Source: an uncultured Roseicyclus sp.
Lineage (GTDB): Bacteria; Pseudomonadota; Alphaproteobacteria; Rhodobacterales; Rhodobacteraceae
Length of the DNA stretch: 59,958 bases
NCBI GenBank assembly: GCA_937139335.1
Contig: CAKZPN010000006.1
Coordinates: 1-59,958 of the forward strand
Reading direction: 5' to 3'
This document shows positions 41,910-50,230 of the stretch, in pieces. Under the pieces are notes generated by a model, which was not told where the DNA came from, ran no database searches, and saw nothing but the letters and a program-made list of their open reading frames with translations. Each line of letters opens with the position of its first letter. Position 1 is the stretch's first letter. A program made the position numbers and the translations under genes.

Positions 41910-43118
41910 TCAGGCGGTACGCATCGCCGCCCCGCGCGGGGCGCGGAAGTGGCGCAGGTGCAGGAACACGATCAGCACGATGGCCGAGACCTGCAGCGCG
42001 AGCGCCACGCCGGTCAGGCTCCAGTAGGCGACCCCGAACTTGGCGATCAGCCCGGCCTTCACCAAGCCCGCGTTGATCCAGAAGTGCGTCAGCACCGAGA
42101 GCGCCACGGGCGGGCAGACGAGGGCGTAGTTGCCCGCGCTGATCGCCTCCCCGGTCAGGAAGCGCCGGACATAGCCGGTGGCAGCCAGTGCCGCGACCCC
42201 GAAGAGCGCGAAGATCACCTCGACCGACAGGAGCCGCGACAGCATCATCATCGTCTGCGCGTCCGCGACATGGGCGTCGAAGCTCACGTGCAGCCCGTGC
42301 GACTGGCGCAGCAGCAAGATGCCAAGGATCGTGGTGATCGGAATGACGATCATCAGCGTCGGCGCCTGTTCGGCGGAGACCCCGTGTTCCATGATCGCGC
42401 GCATGCCCAGCACCAGGCCCACGAGCGTGATCAGAACGGCGGCCACCAGGAAGAAGGTCGACAGGATCAGCGCGATGCCCGCTACGGTGGCATTGGTGCT
42501 GAGGGCGGCAGGGGCCGCGATGCCGACGCCGGTCATCGCCAGTGCGAAGGCGGGCAGCATCTGGGCGAAGGAATTGTTCTTGGTGCAGTCGAAGCCGCCC
42601 GTGGACGCGACCCGCGCAATGAACCCGCCCAGTTGGCGAAAGGCCAGGTAGCCCACGGCCAGGAAGGCGATCATCGCCAGCGGGAACAGGTATTCGACGA
42701 TGGACCAGAGCCCCGGCACGAAGACGAGGCCGAGGATGAAGCCGCCGTTGATCGACATGGCGAGCGCCAGCGGCAGCGCCATCATCTGCGTCTGTGCGTT
42801 GGATCCTGCCAGCGCCCGACCCTTTTCGGAGGCCGCGAAGCCGCGCATCTTGCGCAGGTTCCAGATCAGGAGAGACAGGTTCGCCGCCCCGAAGACCGCG
42901 ATCCCGATCAGCGCCACGACGATGGCCACCGTCATCGCGGGGTTGCCGGTGGCGAGCGCCGCGGCGATATCCTCGAACACCGGCACGGTGCGGCCGGGAT
43001 GCGGGATCCAGTGCATGAGATACATGAAGAACGTGACGGACAGGCCGCCCGCGCCCACCGAGGCGAGGAAGTAGAGCGGCGTCCAGTTGTCGGCTGGCTT
43101 CGCGTGGGTGTGTTGCAT
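41910..43118 (-). CDS. Polytopic membrane protein, tentatively TsoY-like
   Basis: The 402-residue protein has about ten hydrophobic segments, starting YFLASVGAGGLSVTFFMYLM and ending LTGVALALQVSAIVLIVFL. It includes FDCTKNNSFAQMLPAFALAM, where a cysteine sits in a conserved-looking polar loop; in some relatives this kind of position is selenocysteine, and no UGA is used here. I believe it belongs to the ~400-residue family annotated TsoY in rhodobacteria, whose role is unclear. It has no cytochrome c domain and is not the PuuD urate hydroxylase. AAGGAGAC lies 8 nt before ATG 43118. It is co-directional with, and 89 bp from, the HIUase gene. Confidence 0.55.
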   Translation of the reverse strand: MQHTHAKPADNWTPLYFLASVGAGGLSVTFFMYLMHWIPHPGRTVPVFEDIAAALATGNPAMTVAIVVALIGIAVFGAANLSLLIWNLRKMRGFAASEKGRALAGSNAQTQMMALPLALAMSINGGFILGLVFVPGLWSIVEYLFPLAMIAFLAVGYLAFRQLGGFIARVASTGGFDCTKNNSFAQMLPAFALAMTGVGIAAPAALSTNATVAGIALILSTFFLVAAVLITLVGLVLGMRAIMEHGVSAEQAPTLMIVIPITTILGILLLRQSHGLHVSFDAHVADAQTMMMLSRLLSVEVIFALFGVAALAATGYVRRFLTGEAISAGNYALVCPPVALSVLTHFWINAGLVKAGLIAKFGVAYWSLTGVALALQVSAIVLIVFLHLRHFRAPRGAAMRTA

Positions 43119-43207
43119 GGTCTGAGTCTCCTTCATTGGAGACGGGTCTAGGCCATGCAACCGGGGCGTGTCGGTGACTTTGTTACCGGCGTCAATCTTT
43201 GCGCGCG

Positions 43208-43561
43208 TCAGCTGCCCCGGTAGGTCGAATACCCGTAGGGCGAGAGCAGCAGGGGCACGTGGTAGTGATCTTCCAGCGCCATGCCGAAGCGGATCGGCAC
43301 CTGGTCGAGGAACATCGGCTCTGCCCCCGATTGCCCTGTCGCGCGCAGGTAGTCGCCGGCGTAGAAGACCAGCTCGTAAGTGCCGGTCTGGAAGGCGTCA
43401 TGTGGCAGGATCGGCGTGTCGGTGCGCCCGTCGGCGTTGGTCACCATCTCGGCGACCTTGCGATGCGAGGTGCCGGCGGCGCGGTAGAGCACGATCTTTA
43501 TGCCCTCGGCCGGGCCTCCGCGCGCGGTATCAAGCACATGGGTGGTCAGAAAACCGGGCAT
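43208..43561 (-). CDS. uraH: 5-hydroxyisourate hydrolase
   Basis: The 117-residue transthyretin-like enzyme hydrolyses 5-hydroxyisourate to OHCU in purine catabolism. Marks are [17 protein letters not shown] with the catalytic His, the middle histidine in [17 protein letters not shown] and the C-terminal YRGS signature that distinguishes HIUase from transthyretin. The start at 43561 ([11 protein letters not shown]) gives normal length; the longer frame is not conserved. It is divergent from the fused PuuE-UraD gene with 104 bp between starts, so one regulatory region may serve both. No urate oxidase or xanthine dehydrogenase of the pathway is in the window. Confidence 0.94.
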   Translation of the reverse strand: MPGFLTTHVLDTARGGPAEGIKIVLYRAAGTSHRKVAEMVTNADGRTDTPILPHDAFQTGTYELVFYAGDYLRATGQSGAEPMFLDQVPIRFGMALEDHYHVPLLLSPYGYSTYRGS

Positions 43562-43665
43562 CGCGCGCCTCCTTGCCTTGGTCCGACCCTTTCGCAAGCC
43601 TTGCCCCCTTGCAACCCCCCGCTTCAATGGACAAGCCTGAGACGCAAGCACGGAGGCCTTCACGG

Positions 43666-45075
43666 ATGCACAGATATCCCCGCGACATGACCGGCCACGG
43701 CGCCACCCCGCCTCACCCGCAGTGGCCGGGCGGGGCGAAGATCGCGGTCCAGATCGTGCTGAACTACGAGGAAGGCGGCGAGAACAACATCCTGCACGGC
43801 GACGCGGCCTCCGAGGCCTTCCTGTCCGAGATCACCGGCGCCGCGCCCTGGCCGGGCGAGCGGCACTGGAACATGGAATCGATCTACGAATACGGCGCGC
43901 GGGCCGGGTTCTGGCGGTTGCACCGGATGCTGTCCGACTTGCCCGTCACGGTCTACGGCGTCGCAACGGCGCTTGCCCGCGCGCCCGAGCAGGTCGCCGC
44001 GATGCAGGGCGCAGGCTGGGAGATCGCCTCGCACGGGCTGAAATGGGTCGAGCATCGCGACATGCCGGAGGCGGAAGAGCGCGCCCAGATCGCCGAGGCG
44101 ATCCGCCTCCACGCCGAGGTGACGGGGGAGCCGCCGCGCGGCTTGTACACCGGGCGCTGCTCGGTGAACACGATGCGGCTGGCCGCAGAGACCGGGCAGT
44201 TCGCCTACATCTCCGACGATTACTCCGACGACCTGCCTTACTGGCGCCGCTTCGGTGCGCGCGACCAGCTGATCGTGCCCTACACGCTCGACGTGAACGA
44301 CATGCGCTTCGCCATTCAGGCAGGCTTTGCCGAGGGCGCGCAGTTCGAACGCTACATCACCGACAGTTTCGATTGCCTCTATGCCGAGGGGCAGGCGGGG
44401 GCGCCCAAGATGATGTCGATCGGTCTGCACTGCCGCCTTGCCGGGCGGCCGGGACGCGCGCAGGCGCTGAAGCGCGCGCTGGATCACATGGCGGGCCACG
44501 AGGGCGTCTGGTTCGCCACCCGGCTTCAGATCGCCGAGCATTGGGCGGCGACCCACCCGCCGAAACCGCGTCTGCGCCCTTCGGAAATGGGTCTTGCAGA
44601 GTTCGTGGTCACGTTCGGCGGCATCTTCGAGCACTCCCCTTGGATCGCCGAACGCGCCCATGCGCTGGAGCTTGGGCCGGCCCATGACAGCGCCCGCGGC
44701 GTCCAGTCCGCGCTCGCCCGCGTCTTCCGCTCGGCATCGGAGGAGGAGCGGCTCGGCGTCCTGCGCGCCCACCCCGACCTGGCCGGAAAACTGGCCGCGG
44801 CCAAGCGCCTGACGGCGGAGTCCACCGCCGAGCAGGCCAGCGCCGGGCTTGACGCCTTGACCGATGAAGAGAGGGCCGCGTTCACAACGCTGAACGACGC
44901 CTACACCGGAAAATTCGGCTTCCCCTTCATCATCGCCGTGCGAGACAACACCAAGGCCTCGATCCTTGCCGCCTTCGAGCGCCGCGTGGATCAGGACCGC
45001 GCGACCGAGTTCGCCGAGGCCTGCCGCCAGGTCGAACGCATCGCGGAACTGCGCCTCATCGAGAAGCTGGGATGA
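43666..45075 (+). CDS. Fused allantoinase (PuuE) and OHCU decarboxylase (UraD)
   Basis: One 469-residue chain carries two consecutive purine-catabolism activities. Residues 1 to about 305 are the PuuE polysaccharide-deacetylase-like allantoinase: [48 protein letters not shown] and [13 protein letters not shown]. From about 310 the UraD domain follows: [49 protein letters not shown]. UraD makes S-allantoin; PuuE opens the ring to allantoate. The order in the chain is the reverse of the reaction order. ATG 43666 is preceded by GGAGG. The stop overlaps the next gene by 4 bp (ATGA). Confidence 0.92.
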   Translation: MHRYPRDMTGHGATPPHPQWPGGAKIAVQIVLNYEEGGENNILHGDAASEAFLSEITGAAPWPGERHWNMESIYEYGARAGFWRLHRMLSDLPVTVYGVATALARAPEQVAAMQGAGWEIASHGLKWVEHRDMPEAEERAQIAEAIRLHAEVTGEPPRGLYTGRCSVNTMRLAAETGQFAYISDDYSDDLPYWRRFGARDQLIVPYTLDVNDMRFAIQAGFAEGAQFERYITDSFDCLYAEGQAGAPKMMSIGLHCRLAGRPGRAQALKRALDHMAGHEGVWFATRLQIAEHWAATHPPKPRLRPSEMGLAEFVVTFGGIFEHSPWIAERAHALELGPAHDSARGVQSALARVFRSASEEERLGVLRAHPDLAGKLAAAKRLTAESTAEQASAGLDALTDEERAAFTTLNDAYTGKFGFPFIIAVRDNTKASILAAFERRVDQDRATEFAEACRQVERIAELRLIEKLG

Positions 45076-45560
45076 GCCGCGACATCGTGATCCAACCCCT
45101 GACCGCCACCGCCTTCGCCCCTTTCGGCGAGGTGCTGGAGGCCCGCGGCGAGCCCGACAGGCTGATCAACCAGGGCCTTTGCGGCCGCTTTCACGACCTG
45201 GCCACGATCGACATCCGCGACGGCCGCGCGGGGATCAGCCTGTTCCGGTCGGAAACCCGCGCGCTGCCCTACGCGCTCGAGATGGTCGAACGCCATCCGC
45301 TCGGCTCGCAGGCCTTCGTGCCGATGTCCTTCGACCCGTTCCTCGTGATCGTCGCGCCCGAAGCGGGCGGCATCCCCGGCACGCCGCTCGCCTTCCGCAC
45401 CGCGCCGGGGCAGGGGGTGAACATCGCGTGCGCCTGCTGGCACGGGGTGCTCACTCCGCTCCACGCGCCGGGTCTTTTCGCCGTCATCGACCGGATCGGT
45501 GAGGGCGCGAACCTCGAGGAACACTGGTTCGACCAGCCCTGGACGGTGCGCGACGCCTGA
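45072..45560 (+). CDS. allA: Ureidoglycolate lyase
   Basis: AllA (162 residues) splits ureidoglycolate to glyoxylate and urea, the end of the allantoin route. The family pattern is present: PLTATAFAPFGEVLEARGEP, YALEMVERHPLGSQAFVPM, CACWHGVLTPLHAPGLFAVI and DRIGEG near the C-terminus, a cupin-like fold. It starts with a 4-bp overlap with the upstream fused gene, so translation is coupled. The glyoxylate produced is the substrate of the bhc enzymes encoded immediately downstream on the other strand. An allantoate-to-ureidoglycolate enzyme is not in the window. Confidence 0.93.
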   Translation: MSRDIVIQPLTATAFAPFGEVLEARGEPDRLINQGLCGRFHDLATIDIRDGRAGISLFRSETRALPYALEMVERHPLGSQAFVPMSFDPFLVIVAPEAGGIPGTPLAFRTAPGQGVNIACACWHGVLTPLHAPGLFAVIDRIGEGANLEEHWFDQPWTVRDA

Positions 45561-45577
45561 GCCTCTGGGGCGCCCCC

Positions 45578-45650
45578 GCTTCTCTGTTTCCCAAATATCC
45601 CCGCCGGAGGCTCCGCCGCTCCCAAACCTCCCTGACCTAGCCAGGGAAGC
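45578..45650. repeat. Intergenic repeat between allA and bhcD
   Basis: GCTTCTCTGTTT (45578-45589) is identical to 6395-6406 and is followed by an AAATATCC word as in the other copies. Downstream TCCCTG-ACCTAGC-CAGGGA (45629-45647) forms a small hairpin. It lies between convergent genes and probably terminates both. Confidence 0.5.
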
Positions 45651-45669
45651 GCGGGAGCGTTCGTGCCTG

Positions 45670-46665
45670 TCAGAGCGGCACAATGGTCGCCATGCCGCGC
45701 GCCACCGCTTCCTCCACAATGGCCGCCGCGACGGCGAGATCCTGCAACCCCACGCCGGTGCCGTCGAAAAGCGTGATCTCGTCGCGCGATGTCCGCCCGG
45801 GATGCGCGCCGTTGATGACCGCGCCCACCGGCGTCACGGCGCCCGCCGTGATCAGCCCCGCCGCGACCGCGTGCTGCGCCTCGCCGATGCTCACGCTTTG
45901 CGCGACCTCGTCGGTGAAGACGGTCGCCCGCGCCAGCAGCGTCGCCTCGACCTCCTGCTTGCCCTTGGTGTCCGTGCCCATGCAGGCGAGATGCGTGCCG
46001 GGCGAGACATGGGCCGCCATCAGCGACGGCGCGAAACTGGAGGTGATGGTGATGATCACGTCGGCCTCGGCCAGCTCCGGAAGCTCCACCGCCTCGAACG
46101 GCACGCCGGCCGCCTCGGCCACGTGCGCGAGGGTCGGCAGCATCTCGGGGTGGTAGTTCCAGCCGATGACCTTTTCGAATGTCCGCGTCTCCAGCGCCGC
46201 GCGGAGCTGGAAGGTCGCCTGGTGCCCCGCGCCGACCATGCCCAGAACCTTGGCGTCAGGGCGCGCGAGGTGCTTGATCGAGACCGAGGAGGCCGCCGCG
46301 GTGCGGAGCGCCGTCAACAGGTTGCCGCCGACCATCGCCCTGACCCGGCCCGAATCCGGGTCGAACAGGAACACGGTCGACTGGTGGTTGATGATCCCGC
46401 GCCGCTCGAGGTTGTGGGGCCAGTAGCCGCCCGCCTTCAGCCCCAGCACGCCACCCGCCGCGTCGAAGCCGCCCTTGAAGCCGTAGAGCGCATCCTCGTG
46501 CCCCAGCGCCTCGCGGACGACGGGAAAGTTCACCGCCGCGCCCGAGGCCATGGCGGCGAAGACCTGTTCCACCGCGTCGAAGGCCGCGCGCCGGGTCAGC
46601 AGGTCGGCGATCATCCCCTCGGGGACGATCACAAGCTCATGCGCCGGGGCCTTTCCGCCGTCCAT
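45670..46665 (-). CDS. bhcD: Iminosuccinate reductase BhcD (ornithine cyclodeaminase family)
   Basis: BhcD reduces iminosuccinate to L-aspartate with NADH in the beta-hydroxyaspartate cycle, regenerating the amino donor for BhcA. The 331-residue protein has the ornithine cyclodeaminase/mu-crystallin fold: GGYWPHNLERRGIINHQSTV, VGGNLLTALRTAAASSVSIK, the nucleotide loop VLGMVGAGHQA and VGAVINGAHPGRTSRDEITL. The name rests on operon context with bhcABC; on sequence alone it would be called an ornithine cyclodeaminase-family reductase. It is the last gene of the operon, 2 nt after bhcC. Confidence 0.9.
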   Translation of the reverse strand: MDGGKAPAHELVIVPEGMIADLLTRRAAFDAVEQVFAAMASGAAVNFPVVREALGHEDALYGFKGGFDAAGGVLGLKAGGYWPHNLERRGIINHQSTVFLFDPDSGRVRAMVGGNLLTALRTAAASSVSIKHLARPDAKVLGMVGAGHQATFQLRAALETRTFEKVIGWNYHPEMLPTLAHVAEAAGVPFEAVELPELAEADVIITITSSFAPSLMAAHVSPGTHLACMGTDTKGKQEVEATLLARATVFTDEVAQSVSIGEAQHAVAAGLITAGAVTPVGAVINGAHPGRTSRDEITLFDGTGVGLQDLAVAAAIVEEAVARGMATIVPL

Positions 46666-46667
46666 GC

Positions 46668-47831
46668 TCAGTAGGCCTTGCCGCGCGCGGAGACGGGCCA
46701 GACCACCTCGACCTTGCCGCCGCGCAGGCCGACATACCAGTCGTGAACGTTGCAGGTCGGGTCGCAATGGCCGGGCACGAGCTTCAGCTTTTCATTCACT
46801 TTCAGAACCCCGGTTGGGTCGGAAACCACCCCGTGCTCGTCCGAGCATTTCACATATTCAACATCGTCCCGTCCGAAGACCACCGGCAGCCCGCTGTCGA
46901 CCGATTGCGCCTTGAGCCCGGCATCGACGATGGCCTTGTCCGCCTTCGCATGGCTCATCACGCTCGTCAGGATGAACAATGCGTTCTCCCATTCGCCTTG
47001 GTCGATGCGCTGGCCATTCTCGTCGAGGATGCGGCCGTAATCGGCATCCATGAAGGCGTAGGACCCGCACTGAAGCTCGTTGTAGACGCCTGACGTGCTC
47101 TCGAAATAGTAGCTGCCGGTGCCGCCGCCGCCGACGATGTCGCACTCCAGCCCCTCGGCCTTCAGAGCGTCCACCGCATCTTTCACCTGCGCCACGGCGA
47201 GGTCGATCTTGGCCTTTCGGTCGGCGTATTTGTCGAGGTGCTGCATCGCACCCTGGTAAGCCTGGATGCCGGAGAATTTCAGCCCCGGCGCGGCGTCGAT
47301 TGCCTTGGCGATCTCCACCACTTCGGGCGCCGTCGTCACGCCGCAGCGACCCGCGCCGCAGTCGATTTCCACGAGGCATTCGATGGTGGTGCCATGCGTC
47401 TGCGCCGCCGCCGACAGGTCGGCGACGTTGGCCACGTCATCGACGCAGACGATGGTGCGCGCGCCGAGCTTGGGCAGGTGGGCGAGCCGATCGATCTTGG
47501 CGGGGTTGCGGACCTGGTTCGACACCAGAACGTCGGTGATGCCGCCGCGCGCGAAGACCTCGGCCTCGCTGACCTTCTGGCAGCAGACGCCGCAGGCACC
47601 GCCGAGCGCGACCTGCAACTGCGCCACGTCGACCGACTTGTGCATCTTGCCATGCACCCGGTGGCGCATGCCGTGGGCGCTTGCGTAATCGCCCATCTTC
47701 TTGATGTTGCGCTCCAGCGCGTCGAGGTCGAGGATCAGGCAGGGCGTCTGGATCTCGGCCTCGTCCATGCCGGGCAGGGCGGGGATGTCGTAGCCCACCT
47801 CGAGGCTGGCGATGTCGGTCAGGTCTTTCAT
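46668..47831 (-). CDS. bhcC: beta-Hydroxyaspartate aldolase BhcC (D-threonine aldolase family)
   Basis: BhcC joins glycine and glyoxylate into (2R,3S)-beta-hydroxyaspartate. The 387-residue PLP enzyme has the alanine racemase-like barrel. It shows an N-terminal TPCLILDLDALERNIKKMGD, the PLP lysine in RHRVHGKMHKSVDVAQLQ, ECLVEIDCGAGRCGVTTAPE, DIVGGGGTGSYYFESTSGVY and a C-terminal HCDPTCNVHDWYVGLRGGKV with the metal His/Cys pair of D-threonine aldolases. The position between bhcB and bhcD supports the specific name over a general D-threonine aldolase. It is 63 bp from the bhcB stop. Confidence 0.92.
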   Translation of the reverse strand: MKDLTDIASLEVGYDIPALPGMDEAEIQTPCLILDLDALERNIKKMGDYASAHGMRHRVHGKMHKSVDVAQLQVALGGACGVCCQKVSEAEVFARGGITDVLVSNQVRNPAKIDRLAHLPKLGARTIVCVDDVANVADLSAAAQTHGTTIECLVEIDCGAGRCGVTTAPEVVEIAKAIDAAPGLKFSGIQAYQGAMQHLDKYADRKAKIDLAVAQVKDAVDALKAEGLECDIVGGGGTGSYYFESTSGVYNELQCGSYAFMDADYGRILDENGQRIDQGEWENALFILTSVMSHAKADKAIVDAGLKAQSVDSGLPVVFGRDDVEYVKCSDEHGVVSDPTGVLKVNEKLKLVPGHCDPTCNVHDWYVGLRGGKVEVVWPVSARGKAY

Positions 47832-47894
47832 GGCAGGTCTCCGGTTGGGTCGGGGGTGCCGGGTTGAAGCCCGGCCTACGGAATGGGTCTGGCC

Positions 47895-48860
47895 CTACAT
47901 CCAGGGCAGCTTGTCGAGGTCCACGTTGCCGCCGGTGATGATGACGCCGACGCGCTTGCCGCGGAAGACTTCCGGGTTCTTCAGGATCGTCGCGAGCGGC
48001 ACGGCGCAGGAGGGCTCCATCACGATCTTCATCCGCTGCCAGGTCAGCTTCATCGCGTCCACGATCTCCTCCTCGGAGGCGGTCAGGATGTCGGTCACGT
48101 AGCGCGACACGAAATGCCAGGTGTTCTCCTTCAGCGGCACCTTCAGCCCGTCCGCGATTGTATTCGGCGCGTCATCGGCGATGATGTGGCCCGCCTTGAA
48201 GCTGCGGAAGGCGTCGTCGGCCTGTTCCGGCTCGGCGGCGTAGATTTCGATGTCCGGCGCGAGCGTGCTGAGCGTCAGGCAGCAGCCCGAGACCATGCCG
48301 CCGCCGCCGATCGGGGCGATGACGGCGTCGAGCCCCTCGACCTGGTCGAGCAACTCGCGCGAGCAGGTGGCCTGCCCGGCGATCACGCGGGGGTCGTTGT
48401 AGGGGTGGACGAAATCCGCGCCGGTGCGGGCATGGACCTCGGCAAAGACGGCCTCGCGCGACGTGGTGGAGGGCTCGCATTCGGTTATCTCGCCACCGTA
48501 GCCGCGCACGGCGGCCTTTTTCGCCTCAGGTGCCGTGCGGGGCATGACGACATGGCAGGGGATGCCGCGCCGCCCGGCGGCGTAGCTGAGCGACAGCGCG
48601 TGGTTGCCCGAGCTGTGGGTGGCCACGCCCTTTTCGGCCTGCTCGTCGGACAGACCGAAGACGGCGTTGCACGCCCCGCGCACCTTGAAGGCGCCGGCCT
48701 TCTGGAAGTTCTCGCATTTGAAGAACAGCTCGGCCCCGGTCAGCTCGTTGAAATAGCTCGAGGTCAGGACCGGCGTGCGGTGGATATAGGGCGCGATCCG
48801 CTCGTGGGCGGCGACCACGTCGTCGAAGGTGGGAATCGGGGTGGTGGGTGCGTCTTTCAT
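47895..48860 (-). CDS. bhcB: beta-Hydroxyaspartate dehydratase BhcB (threonine dehydratase family)
   Basis: BhcB removes water from beta-hydroxyaspartate to give iminosuccinate. The 321-residue fold-type II PLP enzyme has the lysine motif ENFQKAGAFKVRGACNAVFG, the substrate loop THSSGNHALSLSYAA, the phosphate-binding GGGGMVSG, and a PSCAVPLATIL segment. On sequence it belongs to the serine/threonine dehydratase family. The operon context identifies the substrate. It starts 7 nt after the bhcA stop, using ATG 48860 (MKDAPTTPIPTFDDVVAAHE); the longer frame runs into bhcA. Confidence 0.92.
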   Translation of the reverse strand: MKDAPTTPIPTFDDVVAAHERIAPYIHRTPVLTSSYFNELTGAELFFKCENFQKAGAFKVRGACNAVFGLSDEQAEKGVATHSSGNHALSLSYAAGRRGIPCHVVMPRTAPEAKKAAVRGYGGEITECEPSTTSREAVFAEVHARTGADFVHPYNDPRVIAGQATCSRELLDQVEGLDAVIAPIGGGGMVSGCCLTLSTLAPDIEIYAAEPEQADDAFRSFKAGHIIADDAPNTIADGLKVPLKENTWHFVSRYVTDILTASEEEIVDAMKLTWQRMKIVMEPSCAVPLATILKNPEVFRGKRVGVIITGGNVDLDKLPWM

Positions 48861-48867
48861 CGTCGCC

Positions 48868-50058
48868 TCACTCGGCGGCCAGCGCCATTTGCGCGGCCGT
48901 GTTGCGATAGACCTCCTGCGCGGCAGCGACACCGGAACCGAGCCGGATGTCGAGGCCCAGGTCCACCATCACCATCTCCGCCGTGGCGATACCGCTCAGA
49001 GCCATGACGTCGGTGAGCATCCCGAGGTGCCCGATGCGGAACACCTTGCCCGCGACCTGCCCCAGACCCGCGCCGAAGGCGACGCCATACCGTTCGCTCG
49101 CATGGCTGACGATGCGCGCGGCGTCGAAGCCCTCGGGCGTGCGGATCGCGCTGACCGTGTCGGAATAGAGCGCGGGACGCGCGGCGCACAGGTCCAGCCC
49201 CCAGGCCTCGACCGCGGCTCGGATGCCGGTGGCGATGCGGGTGTGGCGTGCAAAGACGTTGTCGAGCCCTTCCTCCAGCAGCATGGCTGAGGCGAGCTTC
49301 AGTCCGTTCAGCAGGCCGACGGCGGGCGTGTAGGGGTAGGCGTTGGCGGCATAGCCCTTGGCCATGTCGTGGATGTCGAAATAGGTGCGCGGCAGGCCCC
49401 CGGTCTTCGCGGCGCCCATGGCTTTCGGCGAGAAGGCCGCGATGCCGAGGCCCGCAGGCAGCATGAAGCCCTTCTGCGAGCCGGTCACGGCCACGTCGAC
49501 GCCCCAGCCGTCGAACTCGAACGGCATCGAGCCGATGGAGCTGACACCGTCGACGAAGAGCAGCGCGGGGTGACCCGCTGCATCCATCGCTCGGCGCACG
49601 CCCGCGATGTCCGAGCGAACGCCGGTCGCGGTCTCGCTGTGCGTGGCCAGCACCGCCTTGAACTTGTGCGCGCTGTCGGCGGTCAGGATCTCCTCGAACC
49701 GCGCGATGTCGATGCCTTCGCCCCAGGCGCTGTCGACGATCTCGACCGTCAGCCCGTGGCGCTGGCACATGTCGATCCACTTCTGCGAGAACATGCCGTT
49801 GCGGGCCGCAAGCACGGTGTCGCCGGGGGAGAGCGTGTTGGTGATGCCGGTTTCCCAGCCGCCGGTGCCGGTGGACGGGAAGATGAACACCTCGGCCGTG
49901 GCCGATTTCAGCACCCGCTTCACGCCGTCGCGGGCAGGGTGCAGGATGTCCTTGAACAGGCTCGAGCGGTGGTCGAGCGTGGGCAGGTCGCAGGCCCGGC
50001 GCAGGCTTTCGGGCATGTTGGTGGGGCCGGGAATGAACACCGGATTCTGCAGGCTCAT
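48868..50058 (-). CDS. bhcA: Aspartate-glyoxylate aminotransferase BhcA
   Basis: BhcA moves the amino group of aspartate to glyoxylate, giving glycine and oxaloacetate, the net product of the cycle. The 396-residue class V PLP aminotransferase has FIPGPTNMPESLRRACDLPT, FIFPSTGTGGWETGITNTL, LLFVDGVSSIGSMPFEFDGW, the PLP lysine in VAVTGSQKGFMLPAGLGIAA and a C-terminal FRIGHLGMLTDVM. It is the first gene of bhcABCD, and ATG 50058 has GAGGAGAC upstream. Its promoter faces the divergent bhcR gene across 172 bp filled with palindromes. Confidence 0.93.
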   Translation of the reverse strand: MSLQNPVFIPGPTNMPESLRRACDLPTLDHRSSLFKDILHPARDGVKRVLKSATAEVFIFPSTGTGGWETGITNTLSPGDTVLAARNGMFSQKWIDMCQRHGLTVEIVDSAWGEGIDIARFEEILTADSAHKFKAVLATHSETATGVRSDIAGVRRAMDAAGHPALLFVDGVSSIGSMPFEFDGWGVDVAVTGSQKGFMLPAGLGIAAFSPKAMGAAKTGGLPRTYFDIHDMAKGYAANAYPYTPAVGLLNGLKLASAMLLEEGLDNVFARHTRIATGIRAAVEAWGLDLCAARPALYSDTVSAIRTPEGFDAARIVSHASERYGVAFGAGLGQVAGKVFRIGHLGMLTDVMALSGIATAEMVMVDLGLDIRLGSGVAAAQEVYRNTAAQMALAAE

Positions 50059-50117
50059 CGGCGAGGTCTCCTCATCTCTCGCATTCAGACTAGCTAGACG
50101 GCCGGCGCCGCACAATT

Positions 50118-50210
50118 TTTTTGAAAACGTTTTTCAAAAATGCTAGTGTGCAGCGAAATCATTTGTTTTCAACGGGTTGGTATTTTTCACATGGTGAAAC
50201 GCTTTTTCAC
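50118..50210. promoter_or_regulatory. bhcA/bhcR divergent control region with probable BhcR operators
   Basis: Nearest bhcA, TTTTTGAAAACGTTTTTCAAAAA (50118-50140) is a palindrome perfect but for one extra base in one arm. Nearest bhcR, half-sites TTTCAC (50185-50190), GTGAAA (50194-50199) and TTTCAC (50205-50210) form overlapping inverted repeats with 3- and 5-bp spacers. The AT-rich region stands out in GC-rich DNA. IclR-family proteins bind such palindromes; BhcR is the obvious candidate. Confidence 0.6.
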
Positions 50211-50230
50211 GGTACCAGAGCGAGGCCCAG

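Noticed and set aside
41910..43118. Urate hydroxylase PuuD
   Set aside because: Position beside purine genes is suggestive, but there is no C-terminal cytochrome c motif (CxxCH) and the N-terminus does not match PuuD.
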